DNA of 64,000 nucleotides from Ascarosepion bandense (taxonomy: Eukaryota > Mollusca > Cephalopoda > Sepiida > Sepiidae), in NCBI GenBank assembly GCA_037127315.1, contig JBBBDQ010001918.1, positions 6,420,001-6,484,000 of the forward strand. Direction: 5' to 3'. The position numbers and the translations under genes are program-made. The notes beneath the pieces are model-generated. The model made no database searches, was not told where the DNA came from, and saw only the letters and a list, made by a program, of their open reading frames with translations. Below, piece by piece: positions 1 to 9,830 of the stretch (within the stretch, counting starts at the first letter, position 1; every line of letters starts with the position of its first letter).

Positions 1-14
1 TTTAATAACTAATT

Positions 15-335
15 TGTTGTGGCTAATCTTAGTCGCCAAGTTGTTGCGGCCTGTTAGGACCAAAAAGAAAAAAACGGAAAAGAAGATGGTAGGTTCAAAT
101 AGTGTATTAGAAGAACAGAACATATATACAAGTAAGAATGTTAGTAGTCAGTAAATTGAGGTGTAAGTTCGAACGGTATAGTTACGCTGCTTCTTGACTG
201 TCTCTAGACTGTCTCACAGCAGCCTCCCCGGAAGCCACCCATATTAGTATTTACTGGAGGAGAAAGAGTTCATTCACTGTAAAGAGAGCACCATAAAAAT
301 AACTTAGCTGCATTTTTGTTACCAAATAATCTCTT
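15..335 (+). repeat. LTR-like dispersed repeat, copy 1 (truncated)
   Basis: Shares an ordered set of blocks with 49060-49536: a TGTTGTGG start, a GTAGGTTCAAA-like block, TTACGCTGCTT, a CTGTC-rich block, GGAAG followed by a GGAAGAGT/GAAAGAGTTCATTC block. The right end is cut by the poly-T of the next LINE. The TG start suggests an LTR, but no internal retroelement coding was seen, so the class is uncertain. Confidence 0.4.
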
Positions 336-592
336 TTTTTATAATAGTTTCGCCCCAAGCAAGTCAGAACTGCCACTGTTGCGCAGGGGTTTACAGAGAG
401 AGAAAATCAGGGTGATGAAGATACTGAAGAAAGGATGGGATTTAGAGAGGTGGGTGGGATTTAGAGTGGTTGAAGATGGCAATTGACGTTACATTTAAAC
501 TTGTTCGAGATTGTCGGTATCAGGGAAGCGCAAAGGTCCACAGAAGAGAAAAGGAACTGATAGAGTAGAAATGACGTTACATTTGACTATTT
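336..592 (-). mobile_element. LINE-J 3' end fragment (APE-type LINE family of this window)
   Basis: Reads on the minus strand as the 3' UTR and last codons of the LINE whose best copy is 12649-15174. The poly-T at about 336 is its poly-A tail, followed by the conserved 3' UTR complement (CCCCAAGCAAG, CACTGTTGCGCAGGGG). The body is decayed and ends where a plus-strand copy of the same family begins. Confidence 0.7.
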
Positions 593-599
593 CGACGAT

Positions 600-1227
600 A
601 AAAGCCTGAATCTCTCCTGCAATTATATAAATCCATCATCCGCCCGTGTATTGAGTACTGCTGCCACATCTGGTTGGGTGCCCCTTCTATTCTCCTCGGG
701 GTTCTTGACAAAATACAGCGAAGAATCTGTAATGTGATTGATACCGACTTGACTGACCGCCTGCAGTATCTCTCTCACCGGCGTGACGTGGCTTTCCTGT
801 GCCTTTTCTATAAATACTTTCATGGCTTCTGCTCTGACGAACTTAAATCACTGGTGCCCCTAGATGTGAATTTGCACGAGATACTAGATTGGCAAATAGG
901 TCCCACCCTTTTACAGTGAAACCGATGAAATGTAACCGCAATTTCTACTCCAACAGCTTCTTTCCTCGCACTTCCCGCCTGTGGAATTCTCTACCGCATG
1001 CTTGATTCCCCAACGGCTACAACCTCCAGGAGTTTAAATGTAAGGTCAATAGACACCTCCTAACACACTAACTCACTCCCACTCTCTCTAAATCTCTCCA
1101 TATGTACATCCTAAGTCGTCTATCACCCTCCTTCTGACATTTCCTATACCCAATCCCTCTATGTAACCCCTGCGCTATAGTGGCATTGGAATGTCTTGCT
1201 TGGGTTGACACGATTAAAAAAAAAAAA
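600..1227 (+). mobile_element. LINE-J 3' fragment, 5' truncated
   Basis: Encodes the end of the reverse-transcriptase polyprotein (IRPCIEYCCHIW-like start, then DKIQRRICNVIDTDL, SHRRDVA, FYKYFHGFCSDELKS) followed by the family 3' UTR (TGCGCTATAGTGGCA, TTGCTTGGGTTGA) and an A-run at about 1213-1227. Frameshifts break the coding part. It lies tail-outward against the minus copy at 336-592, forming an inverted LINE pair. Confidence 0.8.
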
Positions 1228-1403
1228 AGAGTGGGACCTTCTTACCAATTTAGTAGCACGTGTAAATTCCTATCGTCGGAGAACCAAGGAAAGAATCTTA
1301 CAAAATTAAACACGGGTTGAAATGTTGTTTCTTCTTCCTTGTTTTTTCTTTCTTTTTATTTTTTTATTTTTTGTCTTTTTACTTTTTTAACAATGTAAGC
1401 CAT

Positions 1404-1680
1404 GGATGTGCGTTGTGGTGCAGTGGGTATGGGCTCCGAACGAGAAATGGGGGAGCTGAGTTCGAATTCCAGTTGAATTCCTTGCATTCACTTACGCGAA
1501 AATACCCTTGTGAAAGATATTAATCCGTCTATTCCTTCCAGTTATGGGTTAAATAACAGAACAGACTCGGTTCTCTAGCCTTGGCTAGCAACCAGTATAC
1601 CGCAGAATGCAACAGCAACGTACCGCGGGATAATATTCTGCCCAGTCTTTCAAGACATGATCGCCTAAGCGTGTTTCACT
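1404..1680 (+). mobile_element. SINE-A (tRNA-derived), near full length
   Basis: Head has a tRNA-like Pol III promoter: GTGGTGCAGTGG (A-box region) and GAGTTCGAATTCC (B box). The body carries the family core CCAGTTATGGGTTAAATAAC, a CCTTGGCTAGCAACCAG block and GACATGATCGCC near the tail. At least ten related copies lie in this window. tRNA-derived SINE families of octopus and squid are known; I cannot say which named family this is. Confidence 0.8.
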
Positions 1681-1735
1681 CAGATCTCCAATTTCTCGTT
1701 CCGAGCCGATATCCACTGCACTAAAACGCACAATT
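1681..1735 (-). mobile_element. SINE-A head fragment, inverted
   Basis: Reverse complement of the SINE-A tRNA-like head (GCAGTGGATATCGGCTCGG, then ACGAGAAATTGGAGA), joined directly to the tail of the plus-strand copy at 1404-1680. Together they make an inverted SINE pair. Confidence 0.7.
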
Positions 1736-2440
1736 TACTCTATATTAAAATAATAAATGTAGAAATATTTACGTAGCTTTCTTTTATCGCAATCAAGTAT
1801 AAGAAAAATATGATACTTTACATTGAAGCAAATTAAACGTTATCAATTTTGCTTTCCGTACAATAAAGCCTCAGATCTAATCCGGTCACGGAAACGAATT
1901 TTGATGAAGTTCGAAACCTGAGTCGTGGTTTATGCTGTCAATACGGCACCAATTATGACGACGCTCTCGGATTGCTAGTCGTGATGGCCTCGTCACAGTA
2001 GCTGATCTTCGTGTCGTCTCTTACAACGGTGTTTCCCCTTGCCCACGCTGTGAATTTTGATCTCAAGGAAGACACGTTGAAATCTCGGTAGCCGTTTCTC
2101 TATTACTTCAAACCAGACCGGAAACACGTGCACACTTATGTTAATAAAAAAAGAACGGCACAAAAAATAAATAAATAAAAATAAATAAAGTCGATGACGC
2201 CTGGATATGCAATCAAACAGAAATAGAATATAACAGTTGTCGAATTCCTATTCTTACAACGAAGCGAAAGTTTTGTTTGAGAGTATTGGTTGTTCACTTC
2301 AATCGAAGATTTCAAGTTTTTCTTCAAATTTGAATGGTTTCAAAACTATGTTTTATCAGGGATTTTCGCCGAAGCTTTACGGAAACTTCCGAAGAGGGGT
2401 CTTTGTGACGACGGCGGTAAATTCGTTTTGTCTGTCTTAG
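1736..2440. other. Unassigned unique-looking stretch
   Basis: No repeat family of this window recognised. Around 1945-2070 the base composition is less AT-rich and a short open stretch occurs on the plus strand, but no protein family is recognised. Confidence 0.3.
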
Positions 2441-2640
2441 CCCGGCGCGGCAGCAACAACTCAAATTAGCTCTTTGGGCTCTCGTTCTTTTATATCTGTC
2501 CCAAATTGTTTTAGGTGGGTGCATGACGAACACGGGGTTTCCATGCAAATCAAATCTTTAACCAATGAAATCACTCCCAGCTCGCATTATGAGGTTGAGT
2601 GATTTTCTCCCCTTGGTTTAACCAATGAAATAACAATTTT
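2440..2640 (-). promoter_or_regulatory. Promoter-like motif cluster (CCAAT x2, octamer, TATA)
   Basis: Read on the minus strand, in order: two ATTGGT (CCAAT-box complement) elements at about 2626-2621 and 2566-2561, the octamer ATTTGCAT at 2550-2543, and a TATA-like GATATAAAAG at about 2496-2487. This order and spacing resembles animal histone H2A/H2B or snRNA-type promoters. No histone or snRNA coding sequence follows down to 2130, so this may be a displaced promoter or chance. Confidence 0.35.
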
Positions 2641-2649
2641 TCTGTCGAC

Positions 2650-4070
2650 GACATTTCTTTCGTCTTCTTTTGATTCAATTCATTATGTCAACAATCCAAC
2701 TTTTATGTTAGAGATTTTAATTCAACTGATCTGCCACAGCCAGAATTTAACCTTTTTGCATTCATGAAAAAATTGGTGAAAATCTCTTTTCAATAATCCA
2801 AAAAAGCCATCTGAGTTAATAAAATTATCTGTATGCTGAAAACATAAGTTGAACATTTTTCGCCATGTTATTTCCGCTTGTCAAATAATGGCTGCCAATG
2901 ATGACCTTGTCTGACCCCGGTTGATTAACTGCCGTATAAACAATGCATCTACACACACAAATATTTTAATTAATATTTATTCTTCGGTTTTGTCGGAAAA
3001 TAATCTGCACAATTAATAATGCAACTAAATAATAATAATATCATGCTTTTCCACATGCAGTATTATAGTATTATATGCCAAAATAAGTGTTATACAAGTT
3101 GTATGATCTTCGTTTGTATAGTTAGGATTTATTTTTCTTATTTCTTTTGAAGATCATTCACTATCAGCTTCACACCTCGGCTTGATTTTCTTTTGGCCTG
3201 GCTACTCACCCATCGGTAAGTGACAAGAACCGACAGAAGGGTCTTGTGCACCCCGGCTGAGAATCCCTAGTCTAATGAGCTATGGGGTCCACTAAAGAAA
3301 TTAAAAGGAAAAGATGTACATGGGCAAAAAGGTTGAGAACTCGTGAACAATTCATGAAACAAAACAGTGTGAAATGCTTATGACATATTTATGACAAGAA
3401 TTTCGCTTTGGTCCATCTTAACCAAAGATGGGCCAAAATAACCAGGAAAAAATATCGCTAAAAGGAGAAATGGAAATTGAAAAGGGGAAAAACAGATAAA
3501 AATAAAACGGTCTGAAAAGGGCTAATGACTTGACCGGATGTACCTGGACTATTAACCACTGCAGACAATTTCTACACAATATCTTAATCCCGATAAAATA
3601 AAAACTTTTTTTTTGTTTGTGTTTTTTTATATTAACATAAAAATTTCAAGAAGAGTTTTTATTTTTTATATTATTATTATTATCCTCTATTTTTTTACTA
3701 ATTTTTCCAACTCTTCGCTTTTTAAATTCTATGCTACTGTCTTATTTCCGGTTTCAACTTTTGACATGACCTAGTCTTCTTTGGCAAAACATTGATTCAT
3801 TTTCGCACACAATTCTATACACAATCATGAAGCAGGTTTCTTAATCATTTTGCAAGACACTCGCCGCCTTCAGAGTTTTCTCGAAGGAATCTTTATTCTT
3901 CAATTTCTGTTTCCGCGCTGATCTTTGTCCTCCGGCTAATTCAACTAAAAGAAACTGCTTCGGAATACTATGGTCATTCATTCACAAAACAACTCCAATT
4001 CTTTGACTTAATAATGGTAAGCTGACTGCTTTTGCATACACAGACACACGCGAATATATATAGAGAGAGA
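2650..4070. other. Unassigned AT-rich intergenic DNA
   Basis: No coding, RNA or repeat family was recognised. Several poly-T and TTA runs occur (about 3600-3720). Confidence 0.3.
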
Positions 4071-4071
4071 A

Positions 4072-4072
<1 letters not shown>

Positions 4073-4114
<42 letters not shown>
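4073..4114. repeat. (GA)n microsatellite
   Basis: Near-pure GA dinucleotide run. Confidence 0.95.
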
Positions 4115-4117
<3 letters not shown>

Positions 4118-4149
4118 TGAATGTGCAGGAATTTGTTATTTAGCTGAGC

Positions 4150-4220
4150 AGTGTTATTTCAATCATGCCAACTTCGAAGTGTCATGAAGCCATTATTGTG
4201 ATGCCTCCACTCTTCAGTTT
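4150..4220 (-). ncRNA. Hammerhead-like relic (family H2)
   Basis: On the minus strand: CTGAAGA (fits CUGANGA) at 4217-4211, a candidate stem II, then GACA where GAAA is expected, followed by CTTCGAAG and GTT (a permitted NUH). It is a single-arm copy of the palindromic repeat at 41521-41711. The GAAA to GACA change predicts an inactive core. Confidence 0.3.
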
Positions 4221-4242
4221 CTTCAGGTTTTTTAGCTTTTTT

Positions 4243-4245
<3 letters not shown>

Positions 4246-4302
<57 letters not shown>
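4246..4302. repeat. (TA)n microsatellite
   Basis: Pure TA run, directly between two hammerhead-like repeat relics. Confidence 0.95.
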
Positions 4303-4307
<5 letters not shown>

Positions 4308-4313
4308 AATTCT

Positions 4314-4390
4314 ACTTAAGAACATGTACAAACTACTATGACAAAATTGTACATTTTTTTCGACGTTGAAAGAACAATGTCTCATCAGTT
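4314..4390 (-). ncRNA. Hammerhead-like module (family H1), single arm
   Basis: Minus strand: CTGATGA at 4388-4382; stem II from GACATTG to CAACGTC (7 bp with one A-C mismatch) at 4381-4362; GAAA at 4361-4358; stem III with AAAAT/ATTTT arms; GTC at 4342-4340. Stem I is not supported because sequence upstream of CTGATGA differs from the other H1 copy (17499-17566). Core nucleotides are intact. Confidence 0.45.
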
Positions 4391-4498
4391 TTAGAACTAT
4401 TGGAGTGACAGAGTGTAATCGATTTCTATTTTTAACACAGATTAGGTCATTTGCAGTGGTTTTCAGTAATATAAAATATGTAGATTTTGTTTTTATAC

Positions 4499-4523
4499 AT
4501 ATATATATATATATAATCTTGGT

Positions 4524-4557
<34 letters not shown>

Positions 4558-4645
4558 CAGAGAGACAGAGACAGACAGAGAGAGAGAGCTAATAAATCCG
4601 AAATAATACTTCTCAGCTAAGTGACAAACTTTGCCACATTAATTT

Positions 4646-4710
<65 letters not shown>
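4499..4710. repeat. Compound microsatellites (TA), (GA), (CT), (TA)
   Basis: TA at 4499-4515 and 4524-4546, GA/GACA at about 4547-4588, CT at about 4641-4691, TA at 4692-4710. Confidence 0.9.
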
Positions 4711-4888
4711 CATGTGTCTGTGTGTGTATGTATGTACACTGAGGTCAACACCGCATTAATGACAATCTGTTCCATGTTTGACTGTAATCTTCAAATAATA
4801 AGAATTGTCTTGATTATTGCATTGAAGTAGGAAACAGACTGTCGTTATATATTTATACACACCCTCTTCTTGATATTAATCTTATTTA

Positions 4889-4936
<48 letters not shown>

Positions 4937-5123
4937 ACATTAAAGAAAATTAACGAAACTTGGTTACAAACAACCGACAATTTAAAATGATTTGTTTGAA
5001 CATTATTTTTGACCGATACTCGTATTTAAATAGATATTCTGTTTATAATCAAACAGTATTATATATCTATATCTACCGGTTTGATTATTTACGATAAATT
5101 TTTATTACGAAAATGTGTTTAAT

Positions 5124-5213
5124 TCGGCAGGATTCGAACCTGCAACCCTTGTCTACATAGGAAAGCCACCATGTGATCTAGCGCGTCTTTGACTTCTCAA
5201 CCACGAATGACAA
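5124..5213 (-). tRNA. tRNA-Ser/Leu-like sequence (pseudogene or SINE head)
   Basis: Minus strand begins GTCATTCGTGG and ends GCAGGTTCGAATCCTGCC then GAAT, giving an acceptor-like pairing (ATTC/GAAT) and a perfect T-arm with a long variable region, as in class II tRNAs. The A box (GGTTGAGAAGTCAAAGACG) is imperfect and there is a mirror copy 45 bp away, so a retroposed relic is more likely than a working tRNA. Confidence 0.4.
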
Positions 5214-5255
5214 TCAGTCCAAACGGAGTCAAATTAAGCCTATAACTTAGACGCT

Positions 5256-5312
5256 GCAGGTGGTTGCTTCCCCTATGTGGAAAGGGGTCGCAGGTTCGAA
5301 TCCTGCCGAATG
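5256..5312 (+). repeat. Second tRNA T-arm copy, inverted relative to the first
   Basis: Plus strand has GGTGGTTGC, CCTATGTGG, then CGCAGGTTCGAATCCTGCC, matching the minus-strand tRNA-like copy. Only the 3' half is clear. Confidence 0.5.
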
Positions 5313-5438
5313 ACACACATTTTCGTAATAAAAATTTATCGTAAACAATCAGGCCGGATGAAATAAATTACTGTTTGATTAAACACAGAATATCTTCTTA
5401 AATACAAGTATCGATCAAAAATAATGTTCAATCAAATC

Positions 5439-5476
<38 letters not shown>

Positions 5477-5691
5477 AATAAATGATAGTTTAAGTTCTGA
5501 GGTATGCTATATTTATGGATTAATGTACTCAGTATCAGGGATACAGCGTATGAGACAATAAAAATCGTCATTGAAATCAACACCCAGATGCGACAAACTG
5601 CTTCATTCAAAACGCCATCTTTAGTCCAGATGATTGTATTTAGCATGCAACATGTCGTTACCTCTGTGTGTTGATTTCAATGTCCATTTTT

Positions 5692-5695
<4 letters not shown>

Positions 5696-5757
<62 letters not shown>
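5696..5757. repeat. (TA)n microsatellite
   Basis: TA run with a few interruptions at its right end. Confidence 0.95.
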
Positions 5758-5865
5758 GTATATTTATGCGTTTCTTTTTAGTAATTAATTGAGTTCTCCC
5801 GGTGACTGGCGTGTGTATACATCGCTTATATATAAAACGCTAAAATGTCCTACTCTCTCTCTCAT

Positions 5866-6003
5866 TCCATGCGCCTATGGCTTAGAGAGTAGGGACTCCG
5901 ACTGACACCAAATTGATCGAGTTTCGATCCCGGCTGGAAGCAAGTGGAAGTCTAGACACACTGACGACCTGTGATACAGCGAAAAAAGCTTGTGTTTTGA
6001 TGA

Positions 6004-6005
<2 letters not shown>
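5866..6005 (+). mobile_element. SINE-B (tRNA-derived, TA-tailed)
   Basis: tRNA-like head: GCGCCTATGGCTTAGAGAG (A box region) and CGAGTTTCGATCCCGG (B box), then a short body with GTGATACAGCGAAA and GATGACTAATATA, running straight into (TA)n at 6007-6050. Three other copies (44395, 47335, 53775) have the same layout and orientation. Confidence 0.75.

Positions 6006-6006
<1 letters not shown>

Positions 6007-6050
<44 letters not shown>
6007..6050. repeat. (TA)n tail of SINE-B
   Basis: Pure TA run at the 3' end of the SINE-B copy. Confidence 0.9.
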
Positions 6051-6053
<3 letters not shown>

Positions 6054-6059
6054 CAATTG

Positions 6060-6770
6060 TATGTTAGAAAAAAAGAAAAGGTGAACTGGGAATAATAAAA
6101 GTGAAATATATCTCTAAAATTCGGACAGCAAACAAAGGAGACGAAGTAAAAAAGAAAAATAGATGAATTGTAAAAAGAAAAAAATTATTACTGTAAATCC
6201 AAAACAGTTTTCCGATAATCACTTTAATATGACACACCCATGGGTTTTGACTGACAAGTTAATCCCTAATATAATTTGCAAAACATTTTTTTCGTTCTTC
6301 CTTAAAACCCTTATTTTCATTTTATGATCATTACCGCTTCTATTCACGTTTCCTATTTTTTTTTTCTATTTTCGTTATTTTTTTAAATTCCATTTCTTTC
6401 AATTTCTTTGTCGGTTAAATAATTGATTTCGGCATGTACATCACTGTGCTTTGCATCTCTTTGCCCGGAAGAAAAATGAAAACAGAAACCCACCCTCAGT
6501 CTCAAAAATAAAAAAGCAAATATGTTAGTTTTATTTTGGTTGCAATATGAATGAGTGTAATAAACAATCTGCTTGATCAAAGAGACGAGAAAGAAAGAGA
6601 AAGGAATCAGTTGGGTGTGGTAAATATTATGGATCACCGTGACCGTCCGATGGGGAAGAATACAATTATAAAAACGGATGGAATTATATATATATATATA
6701 TATATTTTCATTTGTAAACGAGTTATTACGCAAGCCAGATTTCTACCTTTCGATGTCTTCAGATGATTTA
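6060..6770. other. Unassigned AT-rich stretch
   Basis: No gene recognised. A short (TA)n lies at 6686-6706. Open frames here are low-complexity. Confidence 0.3.
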
Positions 6771-7010
6771 AAATAAGTTCTTAAATATAACTGTATTGAA
6801 CACCTTTTAATACAAAAGTGTACTGTTCTAATTTAATTTTAAGCAAAAACTAAATATTTAAAAAAATTGTATATATTTGTTTTGAGGGAGTTTTGATAGT
6901 TTTGAATCTTTTAAAACATTTTAATTTGAAATAAACCTCATAATTTGATAAGACACAATTAGTGCCGAAACAGAATAGCTACTTTTATAGTGATATTATA
7001 GCATATTTAT
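6770..7010 (+). repeat. Dispersed repeat R2, copy 1
   Basis: Shares TAGTTT.GAA.CTTTTAAAA, TTGAAATAAACCTCAT, TTGATAAG and TATAGTGATATTATA blocks with 56230-56400. AT-rich, no coding, next to (TA)n. Confidence 0.55.
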
Positions 7011-7012
7011 GT

Positions 7013-7084
<72 letters not shown>

Positions 7085-7091
7085 TGTGTGT
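7013..7091. repeat. (TA)n(TG)n microsatellite
   Basis: TA at 7013-7036 passes into TG at 7037-7091. Confidence 0.95.
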
Positions 7092-7655
7092 TTTGTTAAA
7101 AACGACTTACAGGGTAGGTTTTATTTATTTTTTTATTTAATTTTTCCAATATTCTTACATTGTTCTTTTTTGTTGGAGATAAGGAATGTAAAAATATTCC
7201 AAAATTAAATGGGCGTCTTTTTGTGTTTAAAATTTTTCAAAACTCCATTTCCACTTCTAAATAATGTATAGTTGATTGTCGGAGAGAATTGTTTGATATA
7301 TAGACATACTACCACTTCTTTGTAAAAACATCTTACATGCCACCTATTCAACCAATGTGCAATAAAAAAAAATTCTAACCCATAATTTACAAGAAAGCTT
7401 ACGGAAAATTTACGTCGAAAATACAAGAGTTCTATTTACATAAAGATAACAAAAACATCTCACTTTTAAAGAGGCACTCTAAATCAAACAAGTTAATAAT
7501 TATGGAACATTTTTAAATTCCTCATCTGAAGCAAAAAAAGAAACATGTAAAAATACTGGAAAAAAATTAAAAAATTGTTAAAATCTTCTTTGTCAGAATT
7601 TTTTAATAAAACATGTTGTAAAGAAAGATTGCTGCCCTAGTATACTTTAATGTAT
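7092..7655. other. Unassigned AT-rich stretch
   Basis: No gene, RNA or repeat family recognised. Confidence 0.3.
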
Positions 7656-7659
7656 ACAT

Positions 7660-8800
7660 AGTTGTTGACAGAATTATTCGCACAAATTCTTACAAATTAA
7701 GCTGCAAATTTTCATGTAAACTTTATGTACAGTTTTTAACAGATGATGAAGTAATCGATTTGATAGGATGTGCAACAAATATTTTTAATAATTATGTTGA
7801 ACAGTAATAAAAGCACACCAAAATCATTTAAAAATTATTTGCCCGCCTTCATCAATATTCAACTGTGTAACCTTTATTCTTGATTTTTAGTCTTTAAATT
7901 TTGTGGTATTTCCTTTCTAGTTCATCACACAAACTGATTGGTATTTCACTCCACACTTACTTAAATAGCTTCTAGTTCCTGCAAATTCAAAGGATGTATT
8001 TCTATTACATTTCTTCAAAAAGGCCCATAAATTTTTAATGGAGTTTAATATCCACTAACCATTACCATCAAAATATTAGAAAAAACCATTAACATAAAAA
8101 AATTGCAATGTGAACTCTGATAAAATATAGTTACTGAATATTAGGTTTATAAGTCCACAACAGTCAGTTCTTGTTGTCCTTAAGAACACATGACCCAGTG
8201 GATATGGAAGTTGGTTAGTTCCAGTGACTTGAACATTTGCGAGTTCAATACCAGGCTACAGCAGTAGTGAACAAGTAACTTAGAGAGTCCGGTTAAATGG
8301 AGATAACTCATGACTTTCAAAAGGGTTCACTCAAGGAATGAGAATAATATACCACAGTGATCGTAATAAAGGGTTCAGCTCGAAATTTGTAGCACCTGAT
8401 TAAGGCCAGAGCATACAATAGACGAAACGTCGTACAAATGGCAACAAAGATGAAGACAATAGTCCGAATACTGTAAATACTACCTCGTCTCAGAAATATA
8501 GACAATTTTGTACTGTGTGTTTTGGGTCATTGTCATACTGGATCATTCATTGACGCCCCAAAGACAATTTTCGTGCATTTTTATTTGTATGATTTCTAAG
8601 AAAAGCCGAACACTGCACTTTATCCATGATATCTTGTACTTTCACAAGTTCTCCTGCTTTAGAAGCAGTAAAACATTCCCAAAGATTGGTACTCTTACCT
8701 AGAGGGAGGGATTTTTTGACTTGTGAGCTTCTAAATATTTCTCACTTGGTTTCATTCAACCATAAAACAAAGTTCTAATATTTACTCCCATATTCTAGAT
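7660..8800 (-). pseudogene. Tc1/mariner-like transposase relic, interrupted by a SINE
   Basis: On the minus strand, broken frames give hallmark Tc1-type segments in the right order: LWSDESKF-like (about 8740), ECFTASKAGELVK, IMDK (about 8620), QYDNDPKHTVQN (the region of the second catalytic Asp, about 8540-8505), then IKNLWAFLKK (about 8040) and WSEIPISLCDEL (about 7945). A TIR-like string GTTGACAGAATTATTCGCAC lies at about 7664-7683. The gene is split by a SINE-like insert at about 8165-8498. Tc1 transposases are cut-and-paste enzymes of the DDE type; this copy has stops and shifts and cannot be functional. Confidence 0.7.
8165..8498 (+). mobile_element. SINE-C (tRNA-like head with hammerhead-like tail)
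   Basis: A tRNA-like head (CCCAGTGGATATGG and GCGAGTTCAATACCAGGC) starts at about 8188. The tail at 8392-8432 reads CTGATTA, AGGCC, a loop, GAC, GAAAC, GTC, with flanking ATTTGTA/TACAAAT that can pair. Related tails occur twice at 42160-42380. It sits inside the Tc1 relic and so is younger than it. Confidence 0.5.
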
Positions 8801-9106
8801 GGCTTCTAGCATAAATAAATCTGCATTTATGCGTGTTTAGCCGTAACCCTGGAACACTAGACATCAGTTAAAGTTAAACCACTACTAACCATGGGTATAT
8901 CACACCCAATTTTGAAAAAAAAAATTGTTGTGGGATCGCCACTTTTTGTATACAAGAATGGACGCCTGATGTGTACATATAATCCATGTTTATACAGAGA
9001 ATGGCAGTTGCCTACAGTAGTAGTCACAAACCTGCTACTATTGACACTGTCAGCTCTTGCCTTCGGGCGGAGATCGCGCTCTGCCTATGGGCAGAAAGCA
9101 CTAACA

Positions 9107-9142
9107 CAGTCGTGGTTCCTCCGAAGGTAGAATCACGACTGG
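9107..9142. repeat. Hairpin 4, unit 1
   Basis: CAGTCGTG/CACGACTG stem; loop includes CCTCCGAAGGTAG. Confidence 0.8.
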
Positions 9143-9355
9143 GTAATGATAGACAGATATTTTTGGCCGGGCTATATGGCCCAGAAGACCCACATAAAAA
9201 CGACCTTGTGTTACATGTTGTCTTAAGTGAGAAGGCCAACTAAATACTATTGTAGAGTTGCCTACAGTAGTAGTCGCAAACCTGCTACTATTGACACTGT
9301 CAGCTCTCTGCTTTTGGGCGGAGAGCGCTCTCTGTCTTCGGTCAGAAAGCACTAA

Positions 9356-9395
9356 CCCAGTCGTGGTTCCACCGAAGGGTACAATCACGACTGGG
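9356..9395. repeat. Hairpin 4, unit 2
   Basis: CCCAGTCGTG/CACGACTGGG stem; loop includes CCACCGAAGGGTA. Confidence 0.85.
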
Positions 9396-9621
9396 TAACG
9401 ATAGACAGATATTTTTCACCGGGCTATATGGCACGGAAGACCCACATAAAATGACCTTGTGTCATATGTTGCCTTAAGTGGGAAGGCCAACTAAATACTG
9501 TTGTAGAGTTGCCTACAGGAGTAGTTGCAAACCGCAACTATTGTTACTCTCAGCTCTCTGTTTCGGGCGGAGAACGCTCTCTACCTTCGGGCAGAGAGCA
9601 CTCACCCAGTTGTGGGTTGCA

Positions 9622-9673
9622 TGCCTGCGTGTCGTAAACTCCACCTAAGGGTAGAGTTTACGACATGCAGGCA
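9622..9673. repeat. Hairpin 4 replacement at end of unit 3
   Basis: A 20-bp stem (GCCTGCGTGTCGTAAACTC plus one flanking T-A pair, with its inverse) encloses CACCTAAGGGTA, which matches the loop of hairpin 4 in units 1-2 while the stem sequence is unrelated. A degraded CCCAGTTGTGG still precedes it. Confidence 0.85.
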
Positions 9674-9728
9674 CTTCAGAATTTGTACTTTAAGCAAACA
9701 TTAATAGAAACTGAAAAATATATCATTT

Positions 9729-9830
9729 AGGTACTGAAAATTTAATTTAATTGTAATTAATCAGGTACTGAAAATTTAATTAAATTGTAATTAATCAGGT
9801 ACTGAAAATTTAATGAAATTGTAATTAAAA
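9729..9830 (+). repeat. 34-bp tandem repeat, three copies
   Basis: AGGTACTGAAAATTTAAT starts copies at 9729, 9763 and 9797, each followed by an AT-rich TTGTAATTAA block. Confidence 0.95.

Larger units (their letters stand above)
4889..5471. repeat. Large foldback element with tRNA-Ser-like arms, (TA)n at both ends
   Basis: Left arm (about 4986-5170) and right arm (about 5256-5445) are inverted repeats of one another: ATTATTTTTGA.CGATACT, AAATTTTTATTACGAAAA and GGCAGGATTCGAACCTGC recur in inverse order. The outer ends abut (TA)n at 4891-4933 and 5444-5471. A half copy lies at 41830-41980. No transposase is present. Confidence 0.7.
9005..9620 (+). repeat. 250-bp tandem repeat, 2.5 units, each a chain of hairpins
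   Basis: Units begin with GTTGCCTACAG at 9007, 9257 and 9508 (period 250-251). Each holds: GTAGTAG/CTGCTAC; a GCTCTCTGC/GCGGAGAGC hairpin (clearest in unit 2); a GCTCTCT/AGAGAGC-type hairpin with a CTTCGG loop; and a CCAGTCGTG/CACGACTGG hairpin. Copies differ by scattered substitutions. Confidence 0.85.

Noticed and set aside
2324..2548. Histone coding sequence downstream of the promoter-like cluster
   Set aside because: The 74-codon frame there has no resemblance to any core histone.
6383..6733. 116-codon minus frame as a gene
   Set aside because: Low-complexity start from (TA)n, no family resemblance, AT-rich composition typical of chance frames here.
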